Below are positions 49,601 to 60,711 of a DNA stretch of 64,000 bases, one piece after another. The translations under genes and the position numbers were made by a program. The first letter of the stretch is position 1. The number at the start of each line of letters is the position of its first letter. Below the pieces are notes generated by a model that had not been told where the DNA came from, did no database searches, and saw only the letters and a list, made by a program, of their open reading frames with translations. Source of the stretch: Bolinopsis microptera (lineage: Eukaryota > Ctenophora > Tentaculata > Lobata > Bolinopsidae); contig NC_087080.1 in the NCBI RefSeq assembly GCF_026151205.1, forward strand, positions 4,071,096 to 4,135,095, read 5' to 3'.

Positions 49601-49942
49601 CGAATCTAAAGATAGAGTGCGAAACTTGTCACTTTATAAACCAGACCGTTATAAAACCGATGTCTTTATAGGCAATGCACCGGGAACGACTCTCATTGTA
49701 GAGTCTGAAGAAGTTATATCAGACGATAGATGAACTGCAAACCATCTTATCAAGATGTGAGTTTTTTTTAATCAAGTCATTAATTTTTTTTATTTTCGTT
49801 GAGAGGACATACCTCTAAAAATTTCATTTCTAAAACTTATGATTTAGATAAGATCATAGATTGAAGATCTTGTTATTCGGTATACAGACGAGCAGAGCAT
49901 GTCTCATCTTACGACAATATTAGGGCTTTGATCACTGATCAG
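43611..49942. other. Gene-poor region before the GPCR gene
   Basis: 44931-45001 and 45007-45080 are a 70-bp direct repeat containing CGAACCAATCAAA and GACGTCTAAAAATA. 45229-45350 is the second copy of the dispersed repeat at 8897. A G15-type tract lies near 45535. 49042-49085 is an 8-bp microsatellite (CTTCCTTG)n. Short frames, including 47493-47753, have no recognisable domains. The 5' exon(s) of the GPCR gene may lie in the last part. Confidence 0.5.
45229..45350 (+). repeat. Dispersed repeat with telomere-like end, copy 2
   Basis: It starts GGATGATGATTAATCACTCT, includes CGACTGTCACGTGACTTTTT, and ends in degenerate CCTAACCCTAGCCC. It is co-linear with 8897-9025. Confidence 0.7.
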
Positions 49943-50147
49943 TGATGGTCGAGTGGATTGGGGTGGTCGGTGGACTGCAAAGTATCCTGCTCAACACTGC
50001 AAGATATACACAAAACCTACTCATTTCAGGAACGAAACAGGCGAATTTTCACTCAAAGATCTTCCACATAATGTAATCTTCTTCGGTACAACTGAGGCTC
50101 CCGATCCTCGGGATCATTTCTCCAGCTTTCAGCTCATCATAATGCAG
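49943..50147 (+). CDS. Candidate N-terminal exon of the GPCR gene
   Basis: An open frame ends at a CAG|GTTTAT donor in phase 0, matching the phase-0 acceptor at 50297. The peptide would be extracellular: it carries an N-glycosylation sequon (RNETGEF) and an acidic TTEAPDPRDHF stretch, and runs into SSFQLIIMQ. No in-frame ATG is present, so a further upstream exon with the start codon is needed. The acceptor used (GATCAG at 49937-49942) is a guess. Confidence 0.4.
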
Positions 50148-50296
50148 GTTTATTATAATTTCTCTTCGATTTACTTTAAAGAACTCTCATGATCATTGAT
50201 CATTGCTTCAATTTTGAATAATGAATTCCAAATTTCAAACGCCTCTGCGACATGGTAAATAAGCCCTCTTCATCAAAGCTTTAAATAGATAATTAG

Positions 50297-53200
50297 AAAA
50301 TCTCCTTGAAGGTGATGATCTCCCTAGTGGCACTAGCAGGAGCGTTAGGAAACCTCCTGATCGCCGCTGTAGTCCTCACTTTTCGACGGTGGAGGGTCCC
50401 TACCAACATCTTCCTCTGCAATGTGGCCGTAGCTGATCTTATCATATGTCTCTGGACTCTCCCCCTAATGATTGCTAGTATTAATAAAGGATGGTAAGAA
50501 TGTGTAAACCTTTCAGTTTATTCATGTTACAAAATTTGTAAAATCTAGTTTTGCTTTAAATTTGGAAACATTATGACCATTTCTACATCACTTTTTGACA
50601 TCATGGCTCAATATTCAAACTGGTATTCTTATTGGTTATCAAAAAGTTTGGTTGCTACTACATAGTACATACTAGCATTCTAAACCTAATCTGATATTTT
50701 ACCTGTAGGTGGCCGCTGCCTATCTGGTTGTGTTCTCTGGGTGGATTTCTTGACAATGCATCCTACGTGTGTTCGGCTTGGTCTCTTGCTTTCGGTAAGT
50801 TGGTACTTAACCGTGTCGCTGACTTTGGGAAGTATGATTATGAGTTTACAATAAAACTTATAATCACACACATAAAGTTATGATATATCATTTTCCTGCC
50901 GATATCGAATGGCTTAGAATTTTGTATTAAGTTAACGTAAAACGCTCAAGTTCAAGTTTAACTTCAACACATGATAACATTTATTGTAAATGAGTTCACC
51001 GCACTGACCTTTCAACGAGTTATTACCATGTTGACACATGCTGACACGTGCAGTCGCGGTGCACGCGCGTTACTCTTGATCCTGATATCCCGTGCAGGAT
51101 CTTTGGAGAGGTTCTACCTGGTGCTATCTCGAGGAAAGAACAGAGAGACTATGAGCTATTCTGTTGCCATCCTCTTCTGTGGCAGTATCTGGATATTCAG
51201 TATTATTCTTGCGGCTCTTCCTGTGCTAGGTTGGTCAATTAACTTTTGATATGCTTCGTTAATTTCCGGTAAAAATATTGAATAATTCACTATCCTATCA
51301 ACCTGATGCAGGAAACGACCGGTTTGGTTCGGGTTTCGGCTGTTGTTGACCGACTGGGTTTGGTTCCAGTTCGGCAAACTTTTTACCGCACCTTTCTTCA
51401 ATTCCAAGGAATGAAAACTGCAGTAATATGCTATCCTGGGCTTTAAAGTCCTCTTTTCTACACTGCAGAACACATTTCTACACAATAAAAATGTGAAAGT
51501 ACCGCGTTTTAATATTACAATACGGGGAAATTTCAGTGGAATGTTCTAGAACGCTCACACGCGTGTCAATTCAGCCACATATACAAGCCTATAATAATAA
51601 GCCCTGATATAAGCCTATTAGTCTATAATCACTGGCTGCAAATATGTTCAAAAAGTACGGGTCGGGTTCGGCAAAAAATTCCTGATTTGGTCGTTTCCTA
51701 ATCTGATGATAAACAATATTTTATTATTAACCTTAGATTCATTATCCAAATTATTAATTCTTCATCTGCATGTTTTAATCTTCATCCCCTTTTAATTATT
51801 TCCGAATTCCCACGCCAGGTTGGAACAGATACGTGTACAGTCCCCTGACCTTCAGCTGTGCTATTAATGGGTTTATGAAGGGGATACACAAATATTACTT
51901 CATCACTTTTCTAATTCTTGTCCTGCCAGGTATTGTGTGGTTCATCGACAAATCCTTGTTAGCTCTGTAAAGCTTAAAATGAATTGTCTACGCTCTCTGT
52001 ATTTTTTTAAAGAATGATACCAAAAATAAGAACATCGCATTTTTTTCCTTTTCTGAAACATTGAGGTCACACTTTATTTTCAGGACCACTACTGATAATT
52101 TTATTCAACTACTCCTATGTTTTCATCTTTATAGCGTAAGTTATTTTACCATATCAATCCCAAAGTGATGCCTTTTTATCATTGCTTGATGGAGCTTCAT
52201 TTCTTTTTTCTGAACGTCAAAAAAGTACCATCATAACCACCCAACAGATAAAAAATGCTAAAAGTCTGCTTTCAGGAGACTACCAAAACGAAACGCGGTA
52301 GAACGAAACAACCATCTTAAAGTGGTTATACCACTTGTTTTAATAACTGTAAGTTAATTTCGACGAACGATGTTTCTTAAAAACTTCTGGATAGTGATTG
52401 TGATAATGATAATATAATGATAAGCGAATATATTTTTTATACAACACCGGCAAAAAGTTGAATTATTAAGATGCAACTTTTACACTCAGCCATAATCATC
52501 GAAATCATCATAACTTGGTCTTATGAACCTCATAAAAACATATCCTTGTCCCATTACGCCACTGACCAGTATTAGATTATAAACTAATATAAATATTAGT
52601 AGCGTAATAATTTTTAATCACAATAACTGGAACAATGAAAGACAAAAAGTAAAGTAAAGCTAGCACAACACATATTGATGTGGAGAGTCAGGGCACACCT
52701 TCAAAATATGTTAAATATTTAGCAGCAGACTAATCACAGATAGACTGTATTCCTTAATTAATAAAGAAAGGTTTGGTCTGGTGTTGTAATAAAGCTTACT
52801 TTTACAACTATTGTTGTCCAGGCGTGCTGCTCAACAGTCAACCCTGATTTCAGCCCATAAACTGGACAAATATCAATTTTTTGAATGAGACTAACTTAAT
52901 AATATGAAAGGTAAACAATATATTCTCTGTGATATGTAGGATAATGTTTATCGAGACGTTGAAACTACGGGTATATGCCTCACAGAATGGCTAGCCTCAC
53001 AGAATGGCCAAATTTGTAAATGTTTTTGTAACTAATTTTTTATATAAGACTGGTAGGTTTTGTGGATACCATATGAAACAAAAGTCTTCTGGCAACACTT
53101 CCTGTGGTGAAATCATTAACTAGGACCACATTTTCTGGCATAAATATGACTGTTTATGTAGAAATTTTGAGCACTGAAAATTTGTTTTCAAATTTTTGAA

Positions 53201-56200
53201 CTAAGTTTACATTTTGGTGAGAACTTCTGGCACCAGTATGACAGAAGATGTTTAAAGAATAGTATTCATCAAACAAAACGAACATTGTTCAATATAGGAA
53301 GAAAAAATGCTAAAATGGCTACACGCCTCACAAAATGGCCAAAATATGCCTCACAAAATTTGTTTTCAAATTTGTGAACTAAGTTTGCATTTTGGTGAGA
53401 ACTTCTGGCACCAGTATGACAGAAGATGTTTAAAGAGTAGTATTCATCAAACAAAACGAACATTGTTCAATATAAGAAGAAAAAAATGCTAAAATGGCTA
53501 CACGCCTCACAAAATGGCCAAAATATGCCTCACAAAATTTGTTTTCAAATTTGTGAACTAAGTTTGCATTTTGGTGAGAACTTCTGGCACCAGTATGACA
53601 GAAGATGTTTAAAGAATAGTATTCATCAAACAAAACGAACATTGTTCAATATAGGAAGAAAAAAATGCTAAAATGGCTAAACGCCTCACAAAATGGCCAA
53701 AATATGCCTCACAAAATGGCCAAAATTTAAAACTCCTTTTATTCAATGAAACAATAAGTCTAAAGTATTCACAAGCTATTTATCATACAATAACACCCCA
53801 GATGGAGTGTTTTTACAGCCGAATGAAGGTTATAAATCATGAAATCAGGGAATATGAACAACGCCACACAAAATGGCCATTTTTAGTGTAGGAAATTATG
53901 CCCTTTTTATTCAGTTCTAAGAAATTTCACCTATATGGGGGTGTTAACAAGGCATATTTATACCAGCAGCATGCCTGAAACAAGAGCCAAAGGTTTTAGA
54001 AAAATAAAATTTTCTCTTTTTCATTTTTTTTGGCCATTTTGTGAGGCATTTTTTCTTTTTTGTGAAATAATTTTTCACAGCTCAGTTTTTTCGTGAGTTT
54101 TAGGTTATTACCCCATTCCTTAATAGGTTTTCTAACAACGTGTGGTGATAGAAATTTAAAAAGTATCTCCATCAAAAAATTATAGAAATTCAGATTTGGC
54201 CATTCTGTGAGGCATGTTTTTTTGGAGGAAGATTTTCCGGCCAATTTTTCTCAAAGAAAAAATGGTTATGAGATTAAATCAACCCCCGGGAAGAAAAATA
54301 TGAGTGTCAACTTAGCTTCTTATGAGATAAAAACTGGGATAAAGTGTGTTTTGTGATTTTGAGAGAACTTCCTTTTTTTGGCCATTCTGTGAGGCATATA
54401 CCCGTAAGGCAATTAGACCACCAAAATTAACAAAATCTCGTAGGTGTCTTCACTCAAAAACCTAATTCTTCTACATTTTTCAATATTTTCCAATTATAAA
54501 ACACTAGCAGGAACCCGTCTAACCCTAAAGTGGTGTCAAGACTCAAGAGACTAAAATAATTATTACCTATTTAATTCGCGTTTTTGACACCACTTAGGGG
54601 TCCAAATTTTGGGCTCTAAAACTCCTATTTCTTGGCCAATTTTTTATTTCTTCATGCTGATTTGAAGGCCATTAAAGCATTTGACCCAGTCAAAAAAGTT
54701 TCAGTTGTATATCTTTTACGGTTTTTGCGGAAAGTCGTGTTAAAGTTGATGCCGTGGTGTCAGTAAAATGGCACAGATAAATATATATATATCGTCTCGC
54801 TTTATATATAGTAAGATGAGCATAGCTCACTTTTTGCTTACAATTTCTTGAATTACAGATAAAAATTAAGTTCTACGACAATTGAATTGAATCACAAGTG
54901 TTTCCCTATTTAAAACATAATCATAATGTTCATACTTCATATTATGAAGTGAGCTGAGTAGAGCTTGTAGAATTGTAGTGAATGGAAATCTAGCGTCCGT
55001 CACAACAAAACAACGGGCGCAATTCTTGTAAATTTCGCCCTTCAAAAAATTGGGCGGCAAAATTTCGAAATTTTCCGGACAGAATTCAGACTTTGTCCGT
55101 CAAATAGTGAACTCGTATAGTTTGCAGTTGTGGTGGTGTATGGACATGTGAACGTACCTTATCGGACCTTATTTGGACGGACATTACATGAACGGACATA
55201 ATTGTGAACGGACATTAATATGAACGCTCGAAGGCATTCAAAACCATAAAAAATCCGAATTTTTTTCAATTTTTTGACTTTTTTTAAATTTCAGCAAATG
55301 ATTTTTTAATCCATTTTTCATACAGTAAGTAAGAAAAGCAGTCATTATGATTAAGCAGTAAAAATGTTAAAATATGTGTACATGATCAGTGTCTAATATC
55401 GGGTGGGCGACAATTGACCCCCCGACAATTGACCCCCCGACAATATAATTTATTACAATTAACCCTGACCCTGACCCTGACCCTGACCCTGACCCTGACC
55501 CTGACCCTGACCCTGACCCTGACCCTGACCCTGACCCTGACCCTGACCCTGACCCTGACCCTGACCCTGACCCTGACCCTGACCCTGACCCTGACCCTGA
55601 CCCTGACCCTGACCCTGACCCTGACCCTAATCCTGACCCTAACCCTAACCCTGACCCAGGATCCTGACCAAGGACCCTGACCCTAACCCGATCGATTGAC
55701 CCCAGTTTAATTACATGGGGGGTCAATTGTCGGGGGGTCAATTGTCGTACTAAACCCTAGATTTCGCGACAATTGACCCCAGTGTAATTACAATTTACAT
55801 ATGGGTCAATTGTCGGGGGGTCAATTGTCGGGGGGTCAATTGTCGCGGTACCCTAATATCACATATCATCTTCATTAAATGGGTTTTCGTGCATGAAATA
55901 GTCCATGCTTAAACAAGCATCAGTGATTTCTAGCTTTATGGAAATCTTTTTTTATCAAACTACCCCGGTCCTGCATTTCATTGTTAACTTTTACAAGCCA
56001 TTCGGCGTGAAGTGGTTTTATCTTAGACAACTTTAGGTTAACCTTAACATCACGTAGAGCTTTCCTAGCACTGTTTCATTACCTCCCCTCAGTAATATGA
56101 ACTATAACAACGTCGGACAATGTCCTTGGCAACACGATTTACCGTAATATCTAGAGGCTGGAACAAGTTTGTCATTTTGGCGGGGACTAACTCATGAACT

Positions 56201-59200
56201 ATGTTGTTGAGTGCCATAATTTTGTTGACTTTTTCCCGCCAAGTGACCCTTGAAAACATCATATACTAGTAGAGTTTTCTGTGCCTCCGGCAGACCAAGG
56301 AGAACCTATCCGTCGTTAACTTACGGCACAATAAAGTTCTCAAAGTTGTCATATTCTGGACAAAAAGTTCGAAATGGAAAAATTTTTGAAAAAATTTCAA
56401 CGGACTTTAACTTGGACGGACATTAATTGAACGGACTTTATTTGAACGGACATTAAGATGAACGCTAGGGCCTCCAGCGTTCAAGTAATGTCCGTCCAAA
56501 TAAGGTCCGATAAGGTAACCTCCCTCACCCCAGTGTCCTCCCCAACTGTTTTAATAGCGAAGGATTCAGCGTTGTATCCAACCATGGTGACAGCGTGATT
56601 TGGCCATCCCTTGCAGGTCGTGTCCTTCACTCTAGTACTGCTTCATCTTGCTAGTCACCTCCCAGTTCTTGAGTAGTAACTTGCATTTGAGGTGGTGCTG
56701 CTCGTTCAGGGGTTAATTGTGTTCGTCGAGTAGACATTCTCAGCATGATTTGGGAAATATTAAGCTTTAAGAAGTTTCTAAAACTCTTAACTGTAATGGA
56801 ATATATGAAGAAGTTAGCCATTATGTTGAGGTACTGCACTAAAATAACTGGTCGCCACACTCCAGTGCCATGCTCTGCTCCGAGGAGACTGGTTATAAAT
56901 GCAACAATGAACGGCAGAGTGGAAAGTAGCAAGACTCCCACTGTTAGCAGCACTGTTATCACCCCCTCCCACCGTAATGTTCGTCCGTGCTGCGAGCTAG
57001 CCTTTTTGGCGACAACCAGAATAGCAATTGATGTGACCGTGATAGCTACGTAGGAGAGGAGAGTAACGACAGGTAATGTTATCAGAAGATACCATGTGTA
57101 CCATGATGGAAGATTTGGTGAGTTGAAACCATAGTTACAAACATAGTCTTCATAACTAAAGTAAACAGCATTTCTTAAATAGATTATCTTCACCGTAAGC
57201 GCTGGAGAGTAAACACCCACCGCTAGAAGCCATACTGCAGTACAGATTTTATGTCCGAACTGTGAGGACCAGATTCTGGATTTCAAGGGGTATTTCAAGA
57301 TTATCAGCTTAAGGGTTGTCAGAGTGCAAGTTTGGAACATGGTCGCCTGTGCACATATCCAGCTCATATTTTCTGAAACTTCACAAAGTAGTTCTCCTAC
57401 CACCCAGCGGTCTGTGATGAATGCCAAAGTGATTGGGAATACTTTGAAAACAGTTTGTAAAAGGTCGCAGATAGCCATGTGCTGCATCACCGCTATGATA
57501 ACCTTCTGAAGTTTGATGGCATTGTATCTTATAGTCGCTACTAGAATGATGCCGTCCCCAATTAGGGACGCCATAAGAGTAATAAAGCTCCATAAGATGA
57601 AGATACATCGCTCCCGGTCATCTGTTATTACGTAAAGTGTCTTGTTCAAGTCTGTTCGCATTTTATACGGAACTAGAATACATAACTGAAATGATTGTTG
57701 TAACAGAATTGAAGCTAGTCATAATTTGTGACAGTAAGTTTTTACAAATTCAAAAAAATGTTCGTCAGAACCGAAAATATATATTTTTTAAATCGTACTA
57801 CTAGTTTCGGAATAGCCTGTAGCGAAAAAATTAAAAAAATGAAAAGGTAATTACTGAAAACATAATTCATTAATACACGGTATTCTAAAACGAGCTAAAC
57901 ATTTCCCGGTGTTGGTACTTATCTCCTATTCAGTAATCCTAAGCCACTCTGGTCTCTGTGCCAGGGCACTTTACTAGTATACTAGCTGCAGGGGGTTAGT
58001 CCTACGAGCCAAGGAGTGTATACCACCAGCCATCCGCAGCTTGGTGTCTGCATCTGTGGTTAAAGTAATTAACGTTAACGCAATATTGCGGGGACTGGTG
58101 ACAGATAATGACGAAAGATGACAAAGCATATCCAAATTTCGGTCCACCTTCAAGAATTCTAAAATAAGCAGAAGTCAGGAAAATTTTCGTTGTTATCCAT
58201 TAATAGACGATGTTAAAGAGCGAGTCCACTTAAATGAACATTCAACTATTGGGATTGGAAAACCATTGTTTGACATGATATTCATATTGATAGAAACAAA
58301 CAAATTTTCAAATTGTACAAGCTTTGCTTTTTGACATGTACTATGTTTCAGCAAATGAAAACGAAACCATTTGATTTAACGTCAAATTTTGGACAAGTAG
58401 GTCACTACCGCTCATAAAACTTTCTCCTTCAAATAGTGAACTCGTATAGTTTGCAGTTGTGGTGATTTCGGGATATGTGAACGTAACCTCCGTCACCCAT
58501 CCTTGTGTTTAACAACTTCTCTTTCAGATTGCCTTTGTGTTGTGCTCCCTACCTACAACCGTGATTTTAGTGATATTACTGTTCACCGAGGGGCACCAAC
58601 TGTCAGCTCTGACCCCCTTCCACTACAACATAATACACTGGGTCCTGTTACTAGATTCCTGTGTCAACCCTATGATATGCGCTTTTCTCAGTAAAAAGTT
58701 CAGAGGTTTGGGTCCACTTTCTTATTTAAACGACCGCTGGTGGAGCTTTGAATTAATTTTACTTCACGTTGGAAAACACTTCAATTTAGCTTGAATGACT
58801 GCAACCTCTACTTCATCAGAACACCTCACAATCCCTCTTTTCCAGGAGCGTGTAAGCAACTGTTAGCAGCAATCAGTAAGAGCACAGCGGAGACGATAAG
58901 ACACACCTTCACTGCGGAGGGTGGTCTGGTACACAGGATCAGACACAGTGTGGCTGATTACCTGACCCGGTGTGCTCACAGCATCAGAAAGGTTAGTACC
59001 ACTAACATTTAGGAACATGTTAATTAAGGCTTATTATTAGGACCGTGAACCGACTATTTGATTGTTTTATCGCAATTTAACGAAGACATGCGGCATACCA
59101 TCAAAATGTTGGCATTTAGCATCAAATGCTTACCATCAGGTGATAGGAAAATTATAAATTCCAGGATGTGAAAGCAATGAAAAAAGCTGTGACTAGTACA

Positions 59201-60711
59201 ATGTGTCCTAAAATATTCCGATCTGAGTCGGAAAACTTCGTCATCAAAGTCACCATCAACAACAGATCAGGTGAGCTTAAAGTCTTGATAATTTATTTTT
59301 GATAGATTCTGTTGTAATGACGTCTAGCTTACGGAGTCGGCTGAAAGTTTCAATAATCGTGCGAGCGTCTCAGAAATTTACCTCTATCTACTATTTTTTC
59401 CGAATTTCAAAAATGAATATTCATGGGATTCCAATAAGATTTTTCAGGGCTGTCGATGGACCCTTTACTGTCAGCTACCCCACAAGATCGCTGTATTACT
59501 CAGCTGACTTCCATCGCTTCTAGTAAAGATACCGACTCCGTCAAACGACAGGTAAGAGGCGACCACAGGACAATCCTTTGATAAAAGTTATACCTGTAAT
59601 TTAAGAATTGTCCTATTTTAAGAAGTACTTTGTTACTTTATTACTTATCTTCTTCGCAATTGAACATGTTCTCATGTCCTAGTAATCTATCTTTATCAAG
59701 CTAGGCTGTAGAATATTTCCATCTAAAATCATATCTTGATTTTACTAGTTTTAAATCCTTGCTTCTTTCAGAGCTCCACAGACTCTAGAAGAACAAGTCT
59801 AGAAGGGTTCCAAGCTGGTGCTGCTAGTAGGAGAACAAGCGGGGACAGGAACCCTGCCGGCATTTTAAAAGATGTGAGTTGCTTTATAATACTGTATTTT
59901 TATCGGTACGACAGTACTCTGATTGTGTGTACTCATTATTGCTCATCCCTTGAAGTTTAACGCACGTCATGATATCTTAAAATTTGAAGGTAATGAATTT
60001 TGAAAGACTGAAACTTCAAAGAACAGAGTTCTTTGATGGATACATAAGAATTATGGCATAAGTGGTTTGTGATGTGTAGAGTGCTCTAACTTTGACAATC
60101 AAAGCGAGCTTTTCTGTAAAAATAGATATCAGGAGTAACGGTTGAAAGTTTCAGAATTGATGTTTATCATCGGTGCCAAGCGGCCAAGCTAAGTTTCATC
60201 AAGCTGAGCGATTCTCATGTACTTCATGATTAGTTCATATTGCACAGCTAACAGCTTAGCTTGAGACTGACACTCAACATCAAAATTGTGAAACTTTTAG
60301 GTTTCCGTAACTCCAATTTCACTTGTAGAAAACTTAGAACACACAACTTTAACCCATTGGAACTCTTAGTTTCCTTATTATTCTGAAAACTTCGGTCTTC
60401 GCGTCGATTTAAGTTTTCTCCCACCCTGAAATGTAACAAGTCTCTCTCTTGAAATATAAGTTTTCCTCGTCATACAATTCCTGCTAGGTTCACACCCCCT
60501 CCCCTCTAGGCCTGTCAATATAAAGTTAATTTTAACAGCAAACTAATTTGCAGAATCATTAGTCACCCCACCCTTTAATCGTCAATATTAGCTAAATAAC
60601 ATGCTCGTTATATTTCAGGTCATTATAGAGGAAGTGGAACCTATCTTAATCTGGTGCACGTGCGGCATGAACCGTTGTAGATGTATGGGGATACCGGCAA
60701 CTCCTGTATAG
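50297..60711 (+). CDS. Rhodopsin-family GPCR, 12 exons (5' end incomplete)
   Basis: Exons: 50297-50493, 50709-50794, 51098-51229, 51819-51929, 52084-52135, 52276-52348, 58528-58705, 58846-58991, 59165-59270, 59448-59551, 59772-59873, 60619-60711. All have AG/GT borders and compatible phases, giving 1380 bases to TAG (459 residues). TM1 has GNLLIA, TM2 NVAVADL, TM3 the conserved Cys (WLCSLGG) and ERF in place of DRY. TM4 has W (SIWIFSIILAALP). ECL2 reads GWNRYVYSPLTFSC. TM5 has P and NYSY, TM6 CSLP, and TM7 DSCVNPMIC in place of NPxxY. The lysine that binds retinal in opsins is replaced by Leu, so it is not a functional opsin despite the opsin-like GWNRYV. The long cytoplasmic tail has two SRRTS sites, possible basophilic-kinase targets, and ends in a Cys cluster (WCTCGMNRCRCMG). 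Ligand unknown. Confidence 0.92.
52968..54404. mobile_element. 1437-bp TIR DNA transposon, non-autonomous, TA flanks
   Basis: The ends CGGGTATATGCCTCACAGAA and TTCTGTGAGGCATATACCCG are inverted repeats, with TA on both sides. GCCTCACARAATGGCC motifs are scattered through the left half in direct orientation and through the right half inverted, as subterminal repeats. A 179-bp tandem repeat (about three units, 53170-53705) lies inside. Small frames within are repeat-derived. The TA duplication suggests the Tc1/mariner superfamily; no transposase is visible. Confidence 0.8.
53170..53705 (+). repeat. 179-bp tandem repeat, three units
   Basis: Units start near 53177, 53356 and 53535. Each contains AAATTTGTTTTCAAATTT, TTCTGGCACCAGTATGACAG and CAAACAAAACGAACATTGTT. 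The first unit is the most diverged at its left end. It is internal to the TIR element. Confidence 0.9.
54504..54816 (-). mobile_element. Helitron-like element in GPCR intron
   Basis: A 313-bp minus-strand member of the family found at 1-6.9 kb, with TCTTACTATATATAAAGC at the 5' end (preceded by A) and GGGTTCCTGCTAG at the 3' end (followed by T). It shows the family is dispersed and not confined to the array. Confidence 0.8.
54866..55075 (-). other. Possible coding scrap of unknown origin
   Basis: A minus-strand frame reads PPNFLKGEIYKNCARCFVVT and then DARFPFTTILQALLSSL before a stop at 54866. The composition is protein-like, but there is no ATG, no clear splice border and no family I recognise. 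Confidence 0.25.
55401..55852. mobile_element. Nested TIR element with 8-bp duplication
   Basis: 452 bp, bounded by CTAATATC on both sides (55393-55400 and 55853-55860). The inverted ends contain GCGACAATTGACCCCCCGAC in repeated form. The 8-bp duplication fits hAT or a similar superfamily. It encloses the CCCTGA array. Non-coding. Confidence 0.75.
55462..55690 (+). repeat. (CCCTGA)n hexamer array, telomere-like variant
   Basis: About 27 uninterrupted copies of CCCTGA are followed by degenerate copies including CCCTAACCCTAACCC. The unit differs by one base from the animal telomere hexamer CCCTAA. Apparent long ORFs across it are artefacts of the repeat. Confidence 0.95.
56651..57661 (-). CDS. 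Intronless rhodopsin-like GPCR nested in GPCR intron
   Basis: An uninterrupted ATG-to-stop frame of 336 residues. The N-terminus is short, with an NKT glycosylation site at residue 6. Seven hydrophobic spans follow: about 22-46 (MASLIGDGIILVA), 54-80 (AVMQHMAICDLLQTVF), 91-121, 136-158, 188-215, 233-258 and 273-296. Cysteines in LLCEVSEN (start of TM3) and EDYVCNYGF (ECL2) can form the family disulfide. Oddities: TM1 has GD instead of GN, the DRY position reads LKL, and NPxxY is NFFIY. Such deviations are common in divergent invertebrate receptors. It lies antisense within the 6.2-kb intron of the 12-exon GPCR. An intronless structure could reflect retroposition. Ligand unknown. Confidence 0.93.
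   Translation of the reverse strand: MRTDLNKTLYVITDDRERCIFILWSFITLMASLIGDGIILVATIRYNAIKLQKVIIAVMQHMAICDLLQTVFKVFPITLAFITDRWVVGELLCEVSENMSWICAQATMFQTCTLTTLKLIILKYPLKSRIWSSQFGHKICTAVWLLAVGVYSPALTVKIIYLRNAVYFSYEDYVCNYGFNSPNLPSWYTWYLLITLPVVTLLSYVAITVTSIAILVVAKKASSQHGRTLRWEGVITVLLTVGVLLLSTLPFIVAFITSLLGAEHGTGVWRPVILVQYLNIMANFFIYSITVKSFRNFLKLNISQIMLRMSTRRTQLTPERAAPPQMQVTTQELGGD
57662..58527. other. Intronic spacer with paralogous empty site
   Basis: Contains 58431-58505, a copy of the sequence flanking the pogo-like element (CAAATAGTGAACTCGTATAG, TTTGCAGTTGTGGTG, GTGAACGTAACCTCC). The rest has no supportable feature apart from the polypyrimidine tract and acceptor of the next GPCR exon. Confidence 0.6.

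Larger units (their letters stand above)
55157..56515 (-). mobile_element. Decayed pogo-like DNA transposon
   Basis: The ends CCTTATCGGACCTTATTTGG and CCAAATAAGGTCCGATAAGG are inverted repeats flanked by TA. On the minus strand, roughly 56310-55940, there are broken pieces of a DDE_1 transposase: GLPEAQKTLLVYDVFKGH, then after a frameshift VPAKMTNLFQPLDITVNRVA with the hallmark QPLD.(S/T)VN, then HAEWLVKVNNEM. Frameshifts and stops make it inactive, and the N-terminal DNA-binding region is missing. A second element and its CCCTGA array are nested inside. The flanking sequence has an uninterrupted paralogue at 58431-58505. Confidence 0.85.
52349..58527 (+). other. 6.2-kb transposon-filled intron of the GPCR gene
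   Basis: This intron separates TM5/ICL3 from TM6. The gene's other introns are between about 140 and 750 bases. It contains a TIR element (52968-54404), a Helitron (54504-54816), a pogo-like element with a nested element (55157-56515) and an antisense GPCR gene (56651-57661). The intron's ends are GTAAGT and CTTTCAG. Confidence 0.85.

Noticed and set aside
52877-54404. Small ORFs (for example 53307-53492, 53486-53671)
   Set aside because: They repeat with the 179-bp tandem unit inside a TIR element and have no domain.
55367-55741. 124-codon Gly-Ser repeat ORF and the opposing Leu-Thr repeat ORF
   Set aside because: Both are translations of the CCCTGA hexamer array and are artefacts of a period-6 repeat.
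50297-60711. Calling the 12-exon GPCR an opsin because of GWNRYV in ECL2
   Set aside because: The retinal-binding lysine position in TM7 is Leu (VLLLDSCVNP), so opsin function is not supported.
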